A stretch of DNA of 64,000 bases from Mrakia gelida (Eukaryota; Basidiomycota; Tremellomycetes; Cystofilobasidiales; Mrakiaceae): NCBI GenBank assembly GCA_024345305.1, contig BRON01000003.1, positions 434,001 to 498,000 on the forward strand. The letters are read 5' to 3'. Position numbers and translations under genes: made by a program. This document shows, piece after piece, positions 35,089-46,723 of the stretch (position 1 is its first letter; each line of letters starts with the position of its first letter). The notes under the pieces are model-generated. The model did no database searches, was not told where the DNA came from, and was given only the letters and a program-made list of their open reading frames with translations.

Positions 35089-37560
35089 CTAGAACGGCCG
35101 TCCTCCCTCCCTAGCATTACTCTCCAACGGACTAATCCCCACCATCATCCCACTCCCCCCTCCAGGAGTAATCGGACTGAACCCACTCCCTCCCCCACCA
35201 CCACCCAAACTCGCCCAAGGCCACGTCGCTCCTCCTCCCCCTCCCCCTCCCCATCCTCCAGCACTCAACCCACCCGATCCTCCGTACCCCCACTGACTAG
35301 GCGTCCCCATTCCCATCCCTCCCGCACTGGGCGGCATCGTCGTGCTGGTGTACGAGTAGGAGAACGTCGAGATGGGCGAGGGGACGAGAGGGGAGAGGAT
35401 GGAGGTGTGGTTGAGGGTTTGGGGTGGGGGTTGAGGTGTGGATGAGGAGGAGTGGGTTGTGGAGGAGGAGGTGAAGTGGGTTTGGAGAGGTGGGAGGGTT
35501 GAGAGGAGCGGGTGGGGAGGAGCGGTTGAGGTGGGTGGGGAAGGGGAGAAGGGTGAGCCAGCGGAGTTGGCTGGAGGGGAGGTGATGGAGAGGACTGGTT
35601 TGGTTGGGTGAGCTGAACTCGAGGGAGTAGGTTGTTGGGGTTGGTAATATCCGTTGGTTTGGGATTGCTGGGAGGAGTAGTAGGAAGGGACGGAGGAGTA
35701 GGTTTGGGTTTGGCTGAACTGGTTCATCGCCGGTTGCTGCTGAGGCTGTTGTTGTTGCTGCTGCTGTTGATTTGACGACGACGACGACGACGATGTGTTG
35801 GGAGCGGTTCCAGTCGTCATCGGAGTAGGAAGGAGGTTCGGAGTTTGCTGCTGATTCAGTTGAGGCGACGTGATGATCTGAGGAAGGTTCGCGCGTTGGT
35901 TCCCTTGAGGCGAAGGGTTTTGCGGCCGAAGGTGAGGAGGGAAGAGGTGAGCTTGAGGAGCAAACGGGAACTGAGGCTGTTGCTGCTGCTGAGGAGGTGG
36001 TGGGCGATGATGAGGCGGAGGAGGTCCGTGAGGATGGTGATGATGAGGAGGGTAGCCGTGGGGAGGAGGACCGTGGTGACCAGGAGGAGGAGGACCTCCG
36101 AGATGGATGTGCTGGTGCTGGTGGTGATGCATCGGAGGAGGAGGTGGTGGAGGGGAGAAGTACTGAGGTTGCTGAGGGAAGGGGAAGGGAGGGAAGTTGA
36201 AGTTCGACGGAGACGCGAACGAACCCGATCCTCCTCCCCCTCCGCCGTTGGACGACGACGGTTCTCCTCCATTCCCGTTGTACCAGGCAGGATCCAACAC
36301 TCCTCCAGCCGTAGGAGTAAGCGAGTTCCAGTCCTTCTCGTCCTTCTCCTCTCCTCCACCACCGCCAGTTTCAACCTCTCCTCCTCCTCGACTCGAACCC
36401 TCCCCTCCTGCTCCTCCCTGCTCGTTCCCACCCTCCTCCCCATCCTGCTGAACCCCACCCGATCCTCCATCCTCCACCCTCTTCTGCTCCTCCCCCTGCC
36501 CTCCCGCTCCGACTCCAACCAACCCCCCATTCACCATCGTCTGAGCTCTCAGCCTAACCACCTCCGCCTCGAACCACCTCACCATCCCCTCCCTCTGCAA
36601 CTCCCTCCCTTGCATGTCCCTGATGAGCGCCTCGTACGCGTGCATCTGAGCACCCGCCGAAGCTAGCTGAGCCGTCGCGTTTTGGAGAGCTGCTTGGGTC
36701 TGGGTGAGGGTTTGTTCGAGGTGGGTGATTTGGGAGGCGAGCAAGGGGAGTTGACCGATTTGGTGCTCGAGCGTTTCGAGGTGTTTGGCGCGTCGTTCCC
36801 TGCGAAAGTACGGAAACGAAAGTGAGGAAAAGTTAGTTTCGAGAACGAAGAAGTTAGGGAAGATTTCTCCGAGCGAAAATCTTCGATTTGGGAGGTGAGG
36901 AAGGGAGCTTCGAGAGTGAAGAAGCGCGCTCGGTTCCGTCCTTCGTCCTTCTCATTTGAGCTGACTCGTCTCCCTGCCTCTCGTTCTGCTCGTCTCCCCT
37001 TGCGTCCCAACTCTCCGACCTTCTTCCCCATCCCCCATCCCAAAACCCTTCTTCGTATGAACTCACCGATGCAACCTCTGCTTCAACCTATTCCTCGTCC
37101 TCAAACTTGCTCTCCTGCCCAAAGCTCCCCCCTCCCCTCCTTCCTCTCCCCCATCATCCTCCTCCTCCTCCAGCTCACTCGTCTGCTGCTTCTTCCCACT
37201 AGCCCGCTTCCCCTTCGTAGCAGCTACTCTCCCACCCCCTCCCCCCCTTCCACCTCCCCCCCTGGTTGAAGTCGACGCTGACCCTCCCACGACGAAATCC
37301 GCATCCCCATCGTCCCCATACTCCACCTCCCTCAACCCTCTCGTCCCCCCTCCTCCTTCCTCAGACGAGTCCTCCCCTGCGGAGGGAGAGAAGAGTGTTC
37401 TTCCCGTCGTGTTGGATTCCAAGTCTAGTTGATCGAGGGCGAGGGAAGGGGGGGAGGGGTCGTTGGATTGCTCCTTCTTGACCGAAACGAAGGATGGGTT
37501 GTTGGGAGAGGTCCGAAGAGAGTGCCGCGTCCGAGAGGAGGTGGAAGCGACGGGGGGCAT
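35089..37560 (-). CDS. bZIP-type transcription factor with atypical basic region
   Basis: Exons (minus) 37560-37067 and 36799-35089 sum to 2205 nt, 734 residues. Across the splice the protein reads RTRNRLKQRLHRERRAKHLE, which keeps the bZIP N-x7-R spacing, then a coiled coil (HQIGQL, LLASQITHLEQTLTQTQAAL). The upstream part is acidic and Gly/Ser-rich with two lysine/arginine patches, a likely nuclear signal. The C-terminal 500 residues are His/Pro/Gln/Ser-rich and disordered. The layout (basic region in the N-terminal third, long Pro/Gln tail) resembles basidiomycete Yap/AP-1-like factors, but the DNA-contact residues differ (see findings). Confidence 0.72.
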
Positions 37561-38251
37561 CGTCGAGGCGAGAAAGGGGGTTGGGAAGAGGGAGAGAGGG
37601 TGGGCGACGATCCTTCCTCTCTTGAAGAAGAACGAAGAAGAGAGGGAGCGGGGGAGGGACGCTGTTGGAGGAACTGAGGGCGAGCTTCCGATTTGAGCGA
37701 CTGCTAATCCGTGGTTCGATGATTTACCTCCGATCTTGTTTGTTGAGCTCCGGAAGCGCGGATACGTCGAGAGAGGTGGGAAAGAGAAAGAGCAAGAGAG
37801 AGAGAAGGTTGGAAGAGAGACAAAGAGAGAGCAAACCTCAAGAGGACAGATGCGAAGGAGCCTCTCTCCCCTCGTGGTGCACCCGTCTTCCTGCGCGCTC
37901 GTTTCAAGCCGGATTTGCTCCGCTCAAGGGGACAGCCTCGCTGGGAGGGGAGCCGAGGACGCGCCGTCTTGCAAAGCGTTCGAAACGACGGCGAAAAGAA
38001 CGCTTGTGTATAGCAGCAGAGGAGAGCGAGCGAAGAGAGGGTATCGTATGTAGTAGCAGCAAAAAGCGGAAAAAAGAGCAGCAGTGTTCGAAGCCGAGAG
38101 AGGAAGCAAAAACAAAAGAAGCAGAAGCGCCTCCACAAGCAAGATTCATTCCAAAACGTAGAAGGGGGGGATAAGCGAGGCGAGAACGAACGAAGACGAA
38201 ACCCTGTCTTGTCTAAAGCGAGAGCTGAGAGAGAGAGAGAGAGGAATCTAC
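37561..38251. promoter_or_regulatory. Promoter/leader of the bZIP gene and 3' flank of the glycosidase gene
   Basis: The 691 bp are strongly purine-rich on the plus strand (pyrimidine-rich on the transcribed minus strand), the typical look of leaders in this window. A run of GA repeats occurs at about 38226-38242. No coding exon is supported. Confidence 0.35.
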
Positions 38252-40926
38252 TTAGAGAAGTGAAACGAGTCCGAAACTGAGAGCTGTCAAGCCCAAGATG
38301 ACTCCCTGAGCCATAGCAGGACGAGCTCTGTGATGAAACGAAGGGAAGGGGAGATCAGTTCAGGTCTGTCACTTTCAATCAACCCTCCACGAGGAGAGAG
38401 TTTCGATCCGCTAAGACACAAGCGGAGCGGTCAAGAATCAAGCCGAAGCCGTTGTGTTGAAATCTGATCTCTGACGTAGAGATTGTCGCCAAGGGGACGG
38501 GTCGGAGAGAAGGAGAGGGAGAGGGAGGACTCACGAAGAGGGAGTGGTCGAGTTGCCTGATCCTTCTTCCTCGAGAGGACCAGTGGACCCAGTCTCGTTG
38601 GCTGCTCCAGAGAGTTTCCATGCTCGGCGACCGGCTTCCATGAGGAGGACCTGGACAAGAGAGGGGGGAAGTCAGCGAACGAAGAGAGGAGGGAACGACG
38701 ACGCGTCGACTCGAGAGCGCGATGGACGAACGAAGGATTGTCCCTCGGGAGATTCGGATCCTTTGACTCCCCAGGCGAGAGGGTCGACGACGGGAGCGAG
38801 CCAGCCGTCTGAAGAGGCTGAGAGTTGAGCTCTGTGGAAGGAAAGAGAGCGGAAGAGAGGGTGAGTTGAGGAGAGGGAAAGGGGAAAGTCGACGAGTTGA
38901 GCTCACGAGATGTTTGCATAGGCTTTTTCGGCGAAAGGAATCCATCTAGAGGAGAGGTTGTAGGCTGATAGTCGGTAAGCGGTAGCGGCGAGGAGAGCGG
39001 TACCTGGAGGGGAGAAAGAAGAACGAAGAGGGAATCAGCGACGAACGACGACACGAAGCGGAAAAGAAGCCGTGGGACGGGAGAGAGACAGAGAGAGAAC
39101 TGACTTGACGCGTCGGGGAAAGAGGTACTGTTGTCAGCATAGTCGTGTAGGAGACCGGTAGTGAGCTGGAAAAGCAAGAAGAGGAGGGGGTTCAGCGTCC
39201 GAGTCGTAAAGCTCAGGCTTCGACGAGTGGGAACGACAACGACGAACCTGATGCGAGAAAGCTCCGAGCATGATCTCCTCGATCCAGACTTGGAGATCGG
39301 CTTGCTGAGAGGTGAATTGAGAGTTAAAGGGAGAGTTTCGGATAACTGGACGAAAGGAGGCAGGAAGGAGAAGACGGTCAGTCGAGGGAACGATCTCGTC
39401 TTCGAGAACGAAACGAACGACTTACTAGCGAGAGTTCGCATCATTCCAGCGGCGGCCCATCCGTTACCGGTGGACCAGTTCGAAGGATCGGTACCGCTTC
39501 GACCGAGAATGATGTCTGCAGGTCGAAGAAAGGACGAGCGTGAGAAGACGGAACGGCGAGAGAGGAAAAGGCGAAATGAACGAACGCTTCCATAGCCCGC
39601 TATCAGTTTTTAGGTACTGCCTGTATAGCTTACACTGAGAGTAGGCGTCCGTCATCATGGTGGTGTTGGAGGTCATGGCAGCGTAGTAAGCGAGCTGTTG
39701 GACGAGCGGAACGAAGAGCGAGGTCAGCTCGACGCGGCAAACAGGGAGGAGAGCGAGGAAAACGATTCGACGTACGAAAGGAGGAACCTGGTAGGACGTT
39801 CAAAGGGTCAGCGAGAGTAGACTAGGTGGGAAAAAGAGGGAACAGAGCTCACCATGTACATGAAATCTGCCCAGAGCTGAGTATCGTCCGTTCGGTGCGA
39901 GATAGCTCCATCAGAAGTCCTGGGAGCGAGAGTAGTAATGTAGTAGGCCTGTTCGACGAGCAAGTGGGTGCATGTCAGCGAAGAGTAAGTGTGTCGTGAC
40001 GGCAGTGAGGAGGAGAGACAGGGGAACGGCTCGCGAGGAGAGAGGTCGTAGTTTCTGTCGCAGCGCGTCTTGGACATGCCATCATCGCTGGAACACGAAG
40101 CTTTTCCCTGTCCACTCCCTCGTCATCAGCACCTCCCAGAGCTACCGATCTTCTCTCACCTCTCCCAAGAGCGGAGCGAGAAGGAGAAAGAGAAAGCTCG
40201 GAAGGCCAGGAAGGCAACGGAATGTCGACGTACCTCTTGCTCGACTGCGATTGAATACTTCCCAGCCTCCCTGAACGTCTGACCGGTGTAGTTCGCCCAG
40301 ATCACGACCTCTCCCAAGCTCTGAAGAAGGGGTAGAAGAAAGAGAGAACATGATCAGCGTCGGTTCAGAACCAAACGAGAACGAGGGGAAGGCAGAGGGA
40401 GGTGGGGCGACGAGTCGGCGATCGTTCCGCCTTGATGAACTCGACCCTCCTCCTCTTTCGATCTGGACTCACTGCTGGATCACCCGCTGAACCATCTGGG
40501 ACGAGCTGAAGATCTGTTCCGTTCACGCTGGTTCTCCAGGAACCATTGAGGGAGAGGAAGCCAAACTCTTCGACTTTCGAGGCCAAGGCATCGTGGGCCA
40601 GAGTCGAGAGAGCGGAGGAGGTCTCGTTGTTCGACCAAGGCGGCAGGAAGTTGGCTTCGAACGGGGAGATAGAGAGGTGATCCAGCTCGGTCAGAGCACG
40701 AGCGAGGGTTCCGTTCTCCCAGCTAGAGCGTACGAGAAACAGGCGAGGAGTCAGCTCGATTCGACGGAGAAGGAGGAAGGAGGGAACGAGCTCACCTCTT
40801 CGAGGATCCCGCGATGGCGTTCGCTCTGACCTTGTCGATGATATCCGTAGGGATCGAGTCGATGGCTTGTACGGAGGAGGAGAGGAGCACAGCTCCAGCT
40901 AGGAGAAGAGAGCAGGCAGGAACCAT
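38252..40926 (-). CDS. Secreted six-hairpin glycosidase, GH105-like, with C-terminal membrane tail
   Basis: Thirteen exons on the minus strand, about 445 residues. The start is ATG 40926; the first exon (40926-40796) encodes a signal peptide (VPACSLLLAGAVLLSSSVQA). Landmarks in order: TDDTQLWADFMYM, VPPF (a 12-nt exon), LAYYAAMTSN, CKLYRQYLKTDSGLWKH, NWSTGNGWAAAGMMRTLA and FPDASSTALLAATAYRLS. This order matches the alpha6/alpha6 barrel of unsaturated rhamnogalacturonyl hydrolase-like proteins. Many N-x-[ST] sites occur. The last exon (38337-38252) adds a hydrophobic end (VILGLTALSFGLVSLL) after a Ser/Thr-rich stretch, suggesting a GPI anchor. Substrate is unproven; the D in the DDTQLW segment is a candidate catalytic residue. 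Confidence 0.72.
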
Positions 40927-41591
40927 AAGGGAGGAGGATGAGGGAAGGAGTAGAGAAGGAAGGAGTTGGAGGAGAAGCAGCAGAAAGAGGAGAACGCTTG
41001 GAGGCTCTCCTTGGCTGAAAGCAAGAGAGGGGTTAGTAGCTCGACGCGTCTGCCTTTCCCGTAGACCCCAGAATTGACTGATTAGAAGATGATCTATAAA
41101 TCTGTCTCATGAGAGAAGAAACGAAAGTCTCAGCTCAAAATCGAGGGTCCTTCTCGGGGGAACAAACGTGACTGCTTTTCGAGCGCCTCTCCGAGCGTGC
41201 CTTTCTCCCTCCTTCCCAACAACCATTTCCCCTCCCTCCCGTCCCGCTCACCAGCAAACGGAAGGCAATCCATCCTCCTACATCCGACAAGCTTCTAGCA
41301 GGTGGAAGCCGACCAGGACCAACCTCAAAAGCACGCTCCAAATCCTTCCTCTCCTCATCCCAAACCTCAACGACCTTCCATTCGTTCGATTGGCATCAAC
41401 GTTCACCCCCCTCCCCTCCCCTTCCCTTTCATCCCAGAAACCCGTCCCCTCCCTCGGTCGGCAAACCATCATCCAACTCTAGGGATTTTCGTTGAGATCC
41501 CTACGAGACGAGCACCCAGCTCCGTTTTCCCATCCACCTCTTCCTTCGACCTCCCTTCCTCCTTTGTCCTTTCGCTCTCATCCGAGCTAGC
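40927..41591. promoter_or_regulatory. Divergent promoter, glycosidase / Ser-rich gene
   Basis: The 665 bp separate opposite start codons. The right half is a long pyrimidine-rich tract leading to the ATG at 41592. GACGCGTC lies near 41044. Open frames here have no support as genes. Confidence 0.35.
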
Positions 41592-43170
41592 ATGGCTTCC
41601 CCTCCCCCTACCCGCCCCTCCTTCCCATCTCGGACCCACTCCCTCCCATCTTCTCGACCCTCCTCCAGTACCTCCCACTATGGCTCCTCCTCTTCGAGAG
41701 TGAAAAGACGGCCTCAAGCTCGACCCATCCTCGAGCGAGCGACCTCCCTCCGAGCGTCTTCCTCGCTCTTGGAGTCGGATAGATCGGACGTCGGTGAGGG
41801 AGAAGGAAGGCAGGACTTTTGTCGTCGATATCTGAGCAGGAAGGGTGGCTTCGAGAGCGAGGAGGAGGACGAGGCAGCAGGAAAGACGGAGAGTTCGTTT
41901 GCGAGGTGGGGACGAGGATACTTCGTGAGCTCTTCCTCCTTCTCCTGTTGTTTATCTGCTGAGATATTGGAAGCTCGCAACGCTGACTGCCATCTGTACC
42001 ATCCTACTCCTCTTCTAGCCCTTCTCATCTCGACCTTCGTCTCGCTCGTCTTCAGCATCCTCCTCGTCTCGTCCGGTCCAACCGATCCACTCCTCCCGTC
42101 CTCGAGGTCTTCGTACGCGATCACGCTCCAACTCGACATCCTCCCTATCCTCCCTTCATCATCGACACTCCCTCCTCCTCTCATCTTCCTCCCCCTGGTC
42201 CAATCACCCCGGAAAAGCGAGCGCAACGCTCGGTCTCATCACTCCCTCCTTCGACGTCCTCTCCTGGTCGCTCTCCCTCCCCCACCCTCATCCCTCCTCC
42301 TACCCGCGCTTCAAAAACTCCCATCGGATCCTCCTCAAGTCCCATTGTATGCACCGAACCTCCCTCAGTCTTCGAAACCGCAACATATCAACCACCTCTT
42401 CCAATCTAGCGGCTCCCTCCTCAACCCTCCCCGACTATCCCTCCCCAGCAGGTTCCGAAACCACGATCCGTCCTTCACGACCCTCCTCGACACATCGTCA
42501 TCAAAGCCACCCCCAATCCAACTTCTACTCCTGCTCCCCTCCACCTTTCCGCTCAACCATCATCCCGACCTTCCTCTCCTCTCGCTCGTCCTCGAGATCC
42601 TACTCCTCCGAAGCGGACGACGACCTCGCCGCTTTCAGCCATCATACCACCATCCCAACCTCCTACAGCTCTTACCTACGAGCAGGGGGATCCTCTCCTT
42701 CCTCATCCACCGGAGAGAGGACTCCAAGAGCCAGCCGAGCCCCGTCGAGGCAGGGATCAACCGGAGGAGGCGCGTCGTGGGAGTCGTCGCCAACCGCAAC
42801 TCGACGGAGAGGAGGAGTCGCGCCCTCGTTGTCGTTCACGGCTTCGACGAGAGCCTCTTCGGTCGCCTCCATGGGAAGTGCGAGTAGTCCGAAGGACTTC
42901 TTTTCGGGTGGAGGAGGAGGGAGGTTGCAGTCGAGGTCGCGAGTCGGGAGGGAGGAAGTTGCGGACGACGAGGAGGCTCTCTCCCCTTCTCCCTCTTATC
43001 TGACCTTCGGGTCTCTCAGAAAGGAGCCTGGGAGTAGCCTCGGAGGCTTGAGGGCCATCTCATCGCCGGGAGTGAAGAGAAGAGACGGATCGTTGTCGAG
43101 GGCTGCAGGGGTCGCGACGCGAGGTGGGAAGGCGGTTCGTGCTGTTCAGCAGAGGCCAGTCTGGCGATGA
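41592..43170 (+). CDS. Serine-rich uncharacterised protein
   Basis: Exons 41592-41924 and 42019-43170 sum to 1485 nt, 494 residues. The intron has a GTGAGC donor, a GCTGAC branch site and a TAG acceptor. The protein is Ser/Arg/Pro-rich throughout with short ordered patches (GLITPSFDVLSWSLSL, EEALSPSPSYLTFGSL) and ends AVQQRPVWR. No domain, signal peptide or membrane span is recognised in this frame. Other frames are open in 42000-42890, and one encodes a hydrophobic stretch, so the middle of the model is less sure than the ends. Confidence 0.5.
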
Positions 43171-43498
43171 GGCGCCTTAGCTATGTGTGCTCTGCTATCT
43201 CTAGATGCTTGTACTGTACATCTAAGTTTTGTCTCGACCGGAGGGAGGAGGAGCACCCTATCGGCTCGTTGTACTTTGGCTCCGGCTCGTTGTTCTGTTC
43301 TGGTCCTTTTTGGTTGTTTAAAACACTTGGTCTATCTATTTACACACTAGGTTATGCACTCTGAAGTACTGGTATCGATATCGTCCGCGTTGCTAAGAAG
43401 AGAGACAGGGAGAAGGACAGGCCGACGACCTCGTCGCTTCAGATTTGGCTCGAGCTCGAGATCACCTCAACCGTTCACCTCGTCTCAACCTCCCAAGC
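43171..43498. other. Short intergenic region before DPH5
   Basis: The region contains the 3' flank of the Ser-rich gene (AT-richer, with 'tttaaaacacttgg') and the DPH5 promoter and leader. Nothing else is seen. Confidence 0.35.
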
Positions 43499-45021
43499 AT
43501 GCTTTATCTCATTGGACTCGGACTCTCGGACGAGAAGGACATCACTGTTAAAGGGCTCGAGGTGAGCCGACTCTCCCTTCTTGTTCGCGGACCTGGGAAG
43601 AAACCAGGAAGAGGAAGGGAAGGGAGGAAGTTTGTTGAGCTCGAGCTGACCTTTTCCCCTTCCTTCCCTTCGACCTCCTTCTATCTCCGCAGGCCGTGAA
43701 GGGATCGTCCCGGATCTACCTCGAGGCTTACACTAGTATCCTCATGGTCGATAAGGAGCGACTGGTAAGTCCTGCCTCTCGAGATCCTGCGTTTGCGAGC
43801 TCGAAGGAAAGCTGCTGACCTGGCTCCCTCTCTCCGTCGCTCGCCCCGCCTTCTAGGAAGCCTTCTACGGCAAGGAGGTCATCCTCGCTCCTCGGGAGAT
43901 GGTCGAGACTGATTCTGATGAGATCCTGAAGGACGCAGACAAGGTCGACGTCTCGTTCTTGGTCGTTGGAGATCCCTTCGGGTTCGTCCACTCTCTCCCT
44001 CCCTCCTCGTCCTCCTCCTTGTCGCTCCCTTCGCCTCGTCGGGCCTCCCCGAGCTCGTCCCGCTCTCGAGAGACTGCACTCCATCGTCCATGCTGATCTT
44101 CCTCGAACTCTTCTCTCTTCTTGTCTTCGCAGAGCTACCACCCACACCGACCTCCTCCTTCGAGCTCGAGCTCTGAACATCCCTTCCCAGGTCATCCACA
44201 ACGCTTCCGTCATGAACGCCATGGGAGCCTGTGGACTTCAGCTTTATAACTTCGGACAGACCGTCTCCCTGGTGTTCTTCACCGATACCTGGAAGCCATC
44301 GTCCTTCTACGACCGTGTGAAGGAGAACTGGGAGCGAGGAATGCACACGCTGGTGTTGCTGGATATCAAGGTCAGGGAGCAGAGTGAAGAGAACATGGCT
44401 CGGTAAGTCAAACCCATTTTATCGTTTGTATCCGAGTTGGGGTGAGAGGGAGCTCTAGTTGATGGTTGGTAGGGAGTGGAAAGAGGACGAGACGCGTGAG
44501 GTTGGACGAGAGCTGATCGTTTCCGTCTGAATCGACAACCTGCAGAGGACGACTGATCTACGAGCCTCCGAGATACATGTCTCCTGCTCTCGCCATCTCC
44601 CAGCTTCTCGAGACCGAGGTCACTCGGGGCGAAGGTGAGTCGTCGCTCCTTTCCTCGTCCTCCTCGCGCTCGAGCTCACCTTCTCTCCTCCTCCTCTTCT
44701 CGACCAGGTGTTCTCGATCCCTCGACCACTCTCGCCATCACTCTCTCTCGACTCGGAACCCCCACCCAGCTCCTCCGTGCAGGAACCCTCACTCAACTCT
44801 CCGAGCTGCCAGAGGAAGACTTCGGTCCTCCCCTTCACAGTCTCGTCATCGTCGGAAAGAGAGTTCACCCTCTCGAGGTCGAGTACGCTGGAGAGTTCGC
44901 TGTTGGGTGTGAGGGTGGGAAGGAGAGGGAGGGAGGAAAGGTTGGGGAGGGAAAGAGGTTGGGAGAGTGGTGGCGAGTAGCGAGGGATGTCTATGGTTGC
45001 GAGTTGGAGGGAGAGGGCTGA
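43499..45021 (+). CDS. DPH5: Diphthine methyl ester synthase
   Basis: Exons 43499-43561, 43693-43764, 43857-43981, 44133-44402, 44546-44634 and 44708-45021 sum to 798 nt, 265 residues. The start [20 protein letters not shown] and the motif [17 protein letters not shown] are typical of this SAM-dependent methyltransferase; [20 protein letters not shown] and [16 protein letters not shown] follow in family order. The enzyme methylates the modified histidine of elongation factor 2 in diphthamide synthesis, in the cytosol. The length is a little short of the usual 270-300 residues. Confidence in both ends is high. Confidence 0.94.
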
Positions 45022-45648
45022 ACGGAACGCGACGAGCGAGGGTGAGTTTAGTTGTCGAGTCCTCGTAAATATCTTGTAGAGGATCGATGATGGTCTACCA
45101 GCTCTCGTGTTCTTTCGGGAAACACGGATCAGCTTGAACTCGGTCCGCGACCCGCGTCAAAGATTAGGCAGACGGATCAGAATTCTGGAAGGAGGAAGTT
45201 TGGAGGTTGGTGGAAGTCGCGGAAATCGGACAGCACCGACGGTCAGTACCCTCATCTCTCTCTCTTCACTCTCTACACCCTCCCCTCCGATTCACCACCT
45301 CAGCCTTCCCTCGGAGCATTCAACTGACTTTCTCCCATTAATTTCCTCCGAAGCGTGCTGATCTCGTGCGCTGGAGGCCTCATCGTAAGAGCGGAGGCGG
45401 AGAAGAGAATCGTTCAGAAGGAGGAGGAAGAGCTCACCCTCCCCGTTCGCTCAATCATCATCTTCCCTTCATTCGTCCTTCTTCTTTGTATTGTTCTCGA
45501 CGAATAAAGGCCGTTTCGATGAAGGCCTCCACTGTTCTCCATCAACCACATCCTTCAACCTTTTCCACCCAGCTCAACTCACCTCACCCAACCAAACCAA
45601 ACCAAGCCAACCTCACCCTCCTCCTCCCAACTTCCCTCCTCCTCAACC
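45022..45648. other. DPH5 3' flank and leader of the small membrane-protein gene
   Basis: Plus-strand pyrimidine-rich sequence leads to the ATG at 45649 with repeated 'ccaaacc' and 'cctcacc' words (about 45570-45645). A GTGAGT...TAG pair just after the DPH5 stop (about 45041-45078) could be a 3'-UTR intron. No further gene is supported. Confidence 0.35.
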
Positions 45649-45911
45649 ATGCCTGCCTACTACCCTTCTTACTTCAAGGTCGCTCAGTGCGCCGGACTCT
45701 TGTGAGTATACACCTTCGCACTCATCCTTCGCTCGATTCAGGCTTGAAGCTGACTCTCTCGCATCCATCCCTCTTTCCCAGCTCCCTCGCCTTCTACGGA
45801 TCGTACCAGGCCACCAAGCACCACTCCATCATCGCTCAGCGACTCGCCGAGGCCCAGGAGTACCAGAAGAAGATGCTCGGCGAGGCGGCTGCTTCGTCAT
45901 CCCACCACTAG
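45649..45911 (+). CDS. Small single-pass membrane protein, 60 residues (paralogue A)
   Basis: Exons 45649-45701 and 45782-45911 sum to 183 nt, 60 residues. The protein has one hydrophobic helix (VAQCAGLFSLAFYGSYQ) followed by a basic and then amphipathic tail (KHHSIIAQRLAEAQEYQKKM). Size and layout resemble small OXPHOS subunits such as ATP synthase subunit e, but the match is too weak to name it. It shares SYQATKH and IAQR with the next gene. A GTGAGC/CAG intron follows the stop, probably in the 3' UTR. Confidence 0.7.
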
Positions 45912-45958
45912 AGTCCTCCCCATTCTCTTGCATTGCCTCTACGAGGATCGGATAGAAG

Positions 45959-46034
45959 GTGAGCTTCGATTCCTCCTCCCTCGTCTGCGAGCTCTCGAAC
46001 AAGAACGGGAAGGCTGACCGATTCCCTCCCCCAG
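45959..46034 (+). other. Probable 3'-UTR intron of paralogue A
   Basis: A GTGAGC donor 48 nt after the stop, a GGCTGACC branch site and a CCCCCAG acceptor define a 76-nt intron of the standard local type. Confidence 0.55.
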
Positions 46035-46723
46035 ATCGCTACTTCTACCAGTCCTCTTCGACTTCATCTGTACTTTTCACACCCTGTCTTTTAAGTAGTC
46101 TTGACGAATAGAAACGCCTTTCTCTCCTTTGAACTCACCGTGTCTCGAAGAAAGTCATCAAAGCGAATGCTCTCGTTCTCGCCTTGGCCTCTCCTCCAAT
46201 CGTTTCATCGTTGAATCAGAAAAGGTCAGAGCGGGATGCTTGATAAGCGAAATTTACAGATCAGGCGTTATCGTATGATCGAGATCTGTAGAAAGAAAGA
46301 GTTGGAAAGTCGAAGAAGTCGCGTCTCGGTCTCGAATGCGACGACGTGGTCTCGCCTCTCTTCCGCGTTCGATCCTTTTACCCGACCCAGGGCTTCTCGG
46401 CGGCTCCAAAGCTTAGAGAGACTTACCAGAACTGCTGTCTGTCATGCGAGCTGAGAGATCTCGCTCTCTACGGCGCGTGAGGAAGAGGCAAGAAGTTCGG
46501 ACGACTCAGCTCCTCGTCGCGTCGAGACCGACGCTTTCATTCGCTTGCTTCCGCTTCCTCTTCCTCATCCGTTCTCTCGGTCTGGGAAAGAAAGTTGTGA
46601 GCGGAGCTGGACTGCTCCCATCCGCTTCCAACCTCAAAGACCTCCAAACACTTTTCAGCCAAACTACAACCCTCCAAACCAAACCACATCTCAACCCGTC
46701 CGTTTCTCCTTTTCACTTCCGAA
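46035..46723. other. 3' flank of paralogue A and promoter/leader of paralogue B
   Basis: No coding exon with support was found. The last 100 bp before the ATG at 46724 carry the word 'ccaaac' several times, as does the leader of paralogue A. Confidence 0.35.

Noticed and set aside
35845..36666. 273-codon plus-strand frame
   Set aside because: It is antisense to the His/Pro/Gln-rich tail of the bZIP gene; Arg/Leu richness follows from that composition.
37665..38174. 169-codon plus-strand frame
   Set aside because: It lies in a purine-rich promoter/leader region and is Lys/Arg/Glu-rich without domain or promoter context.
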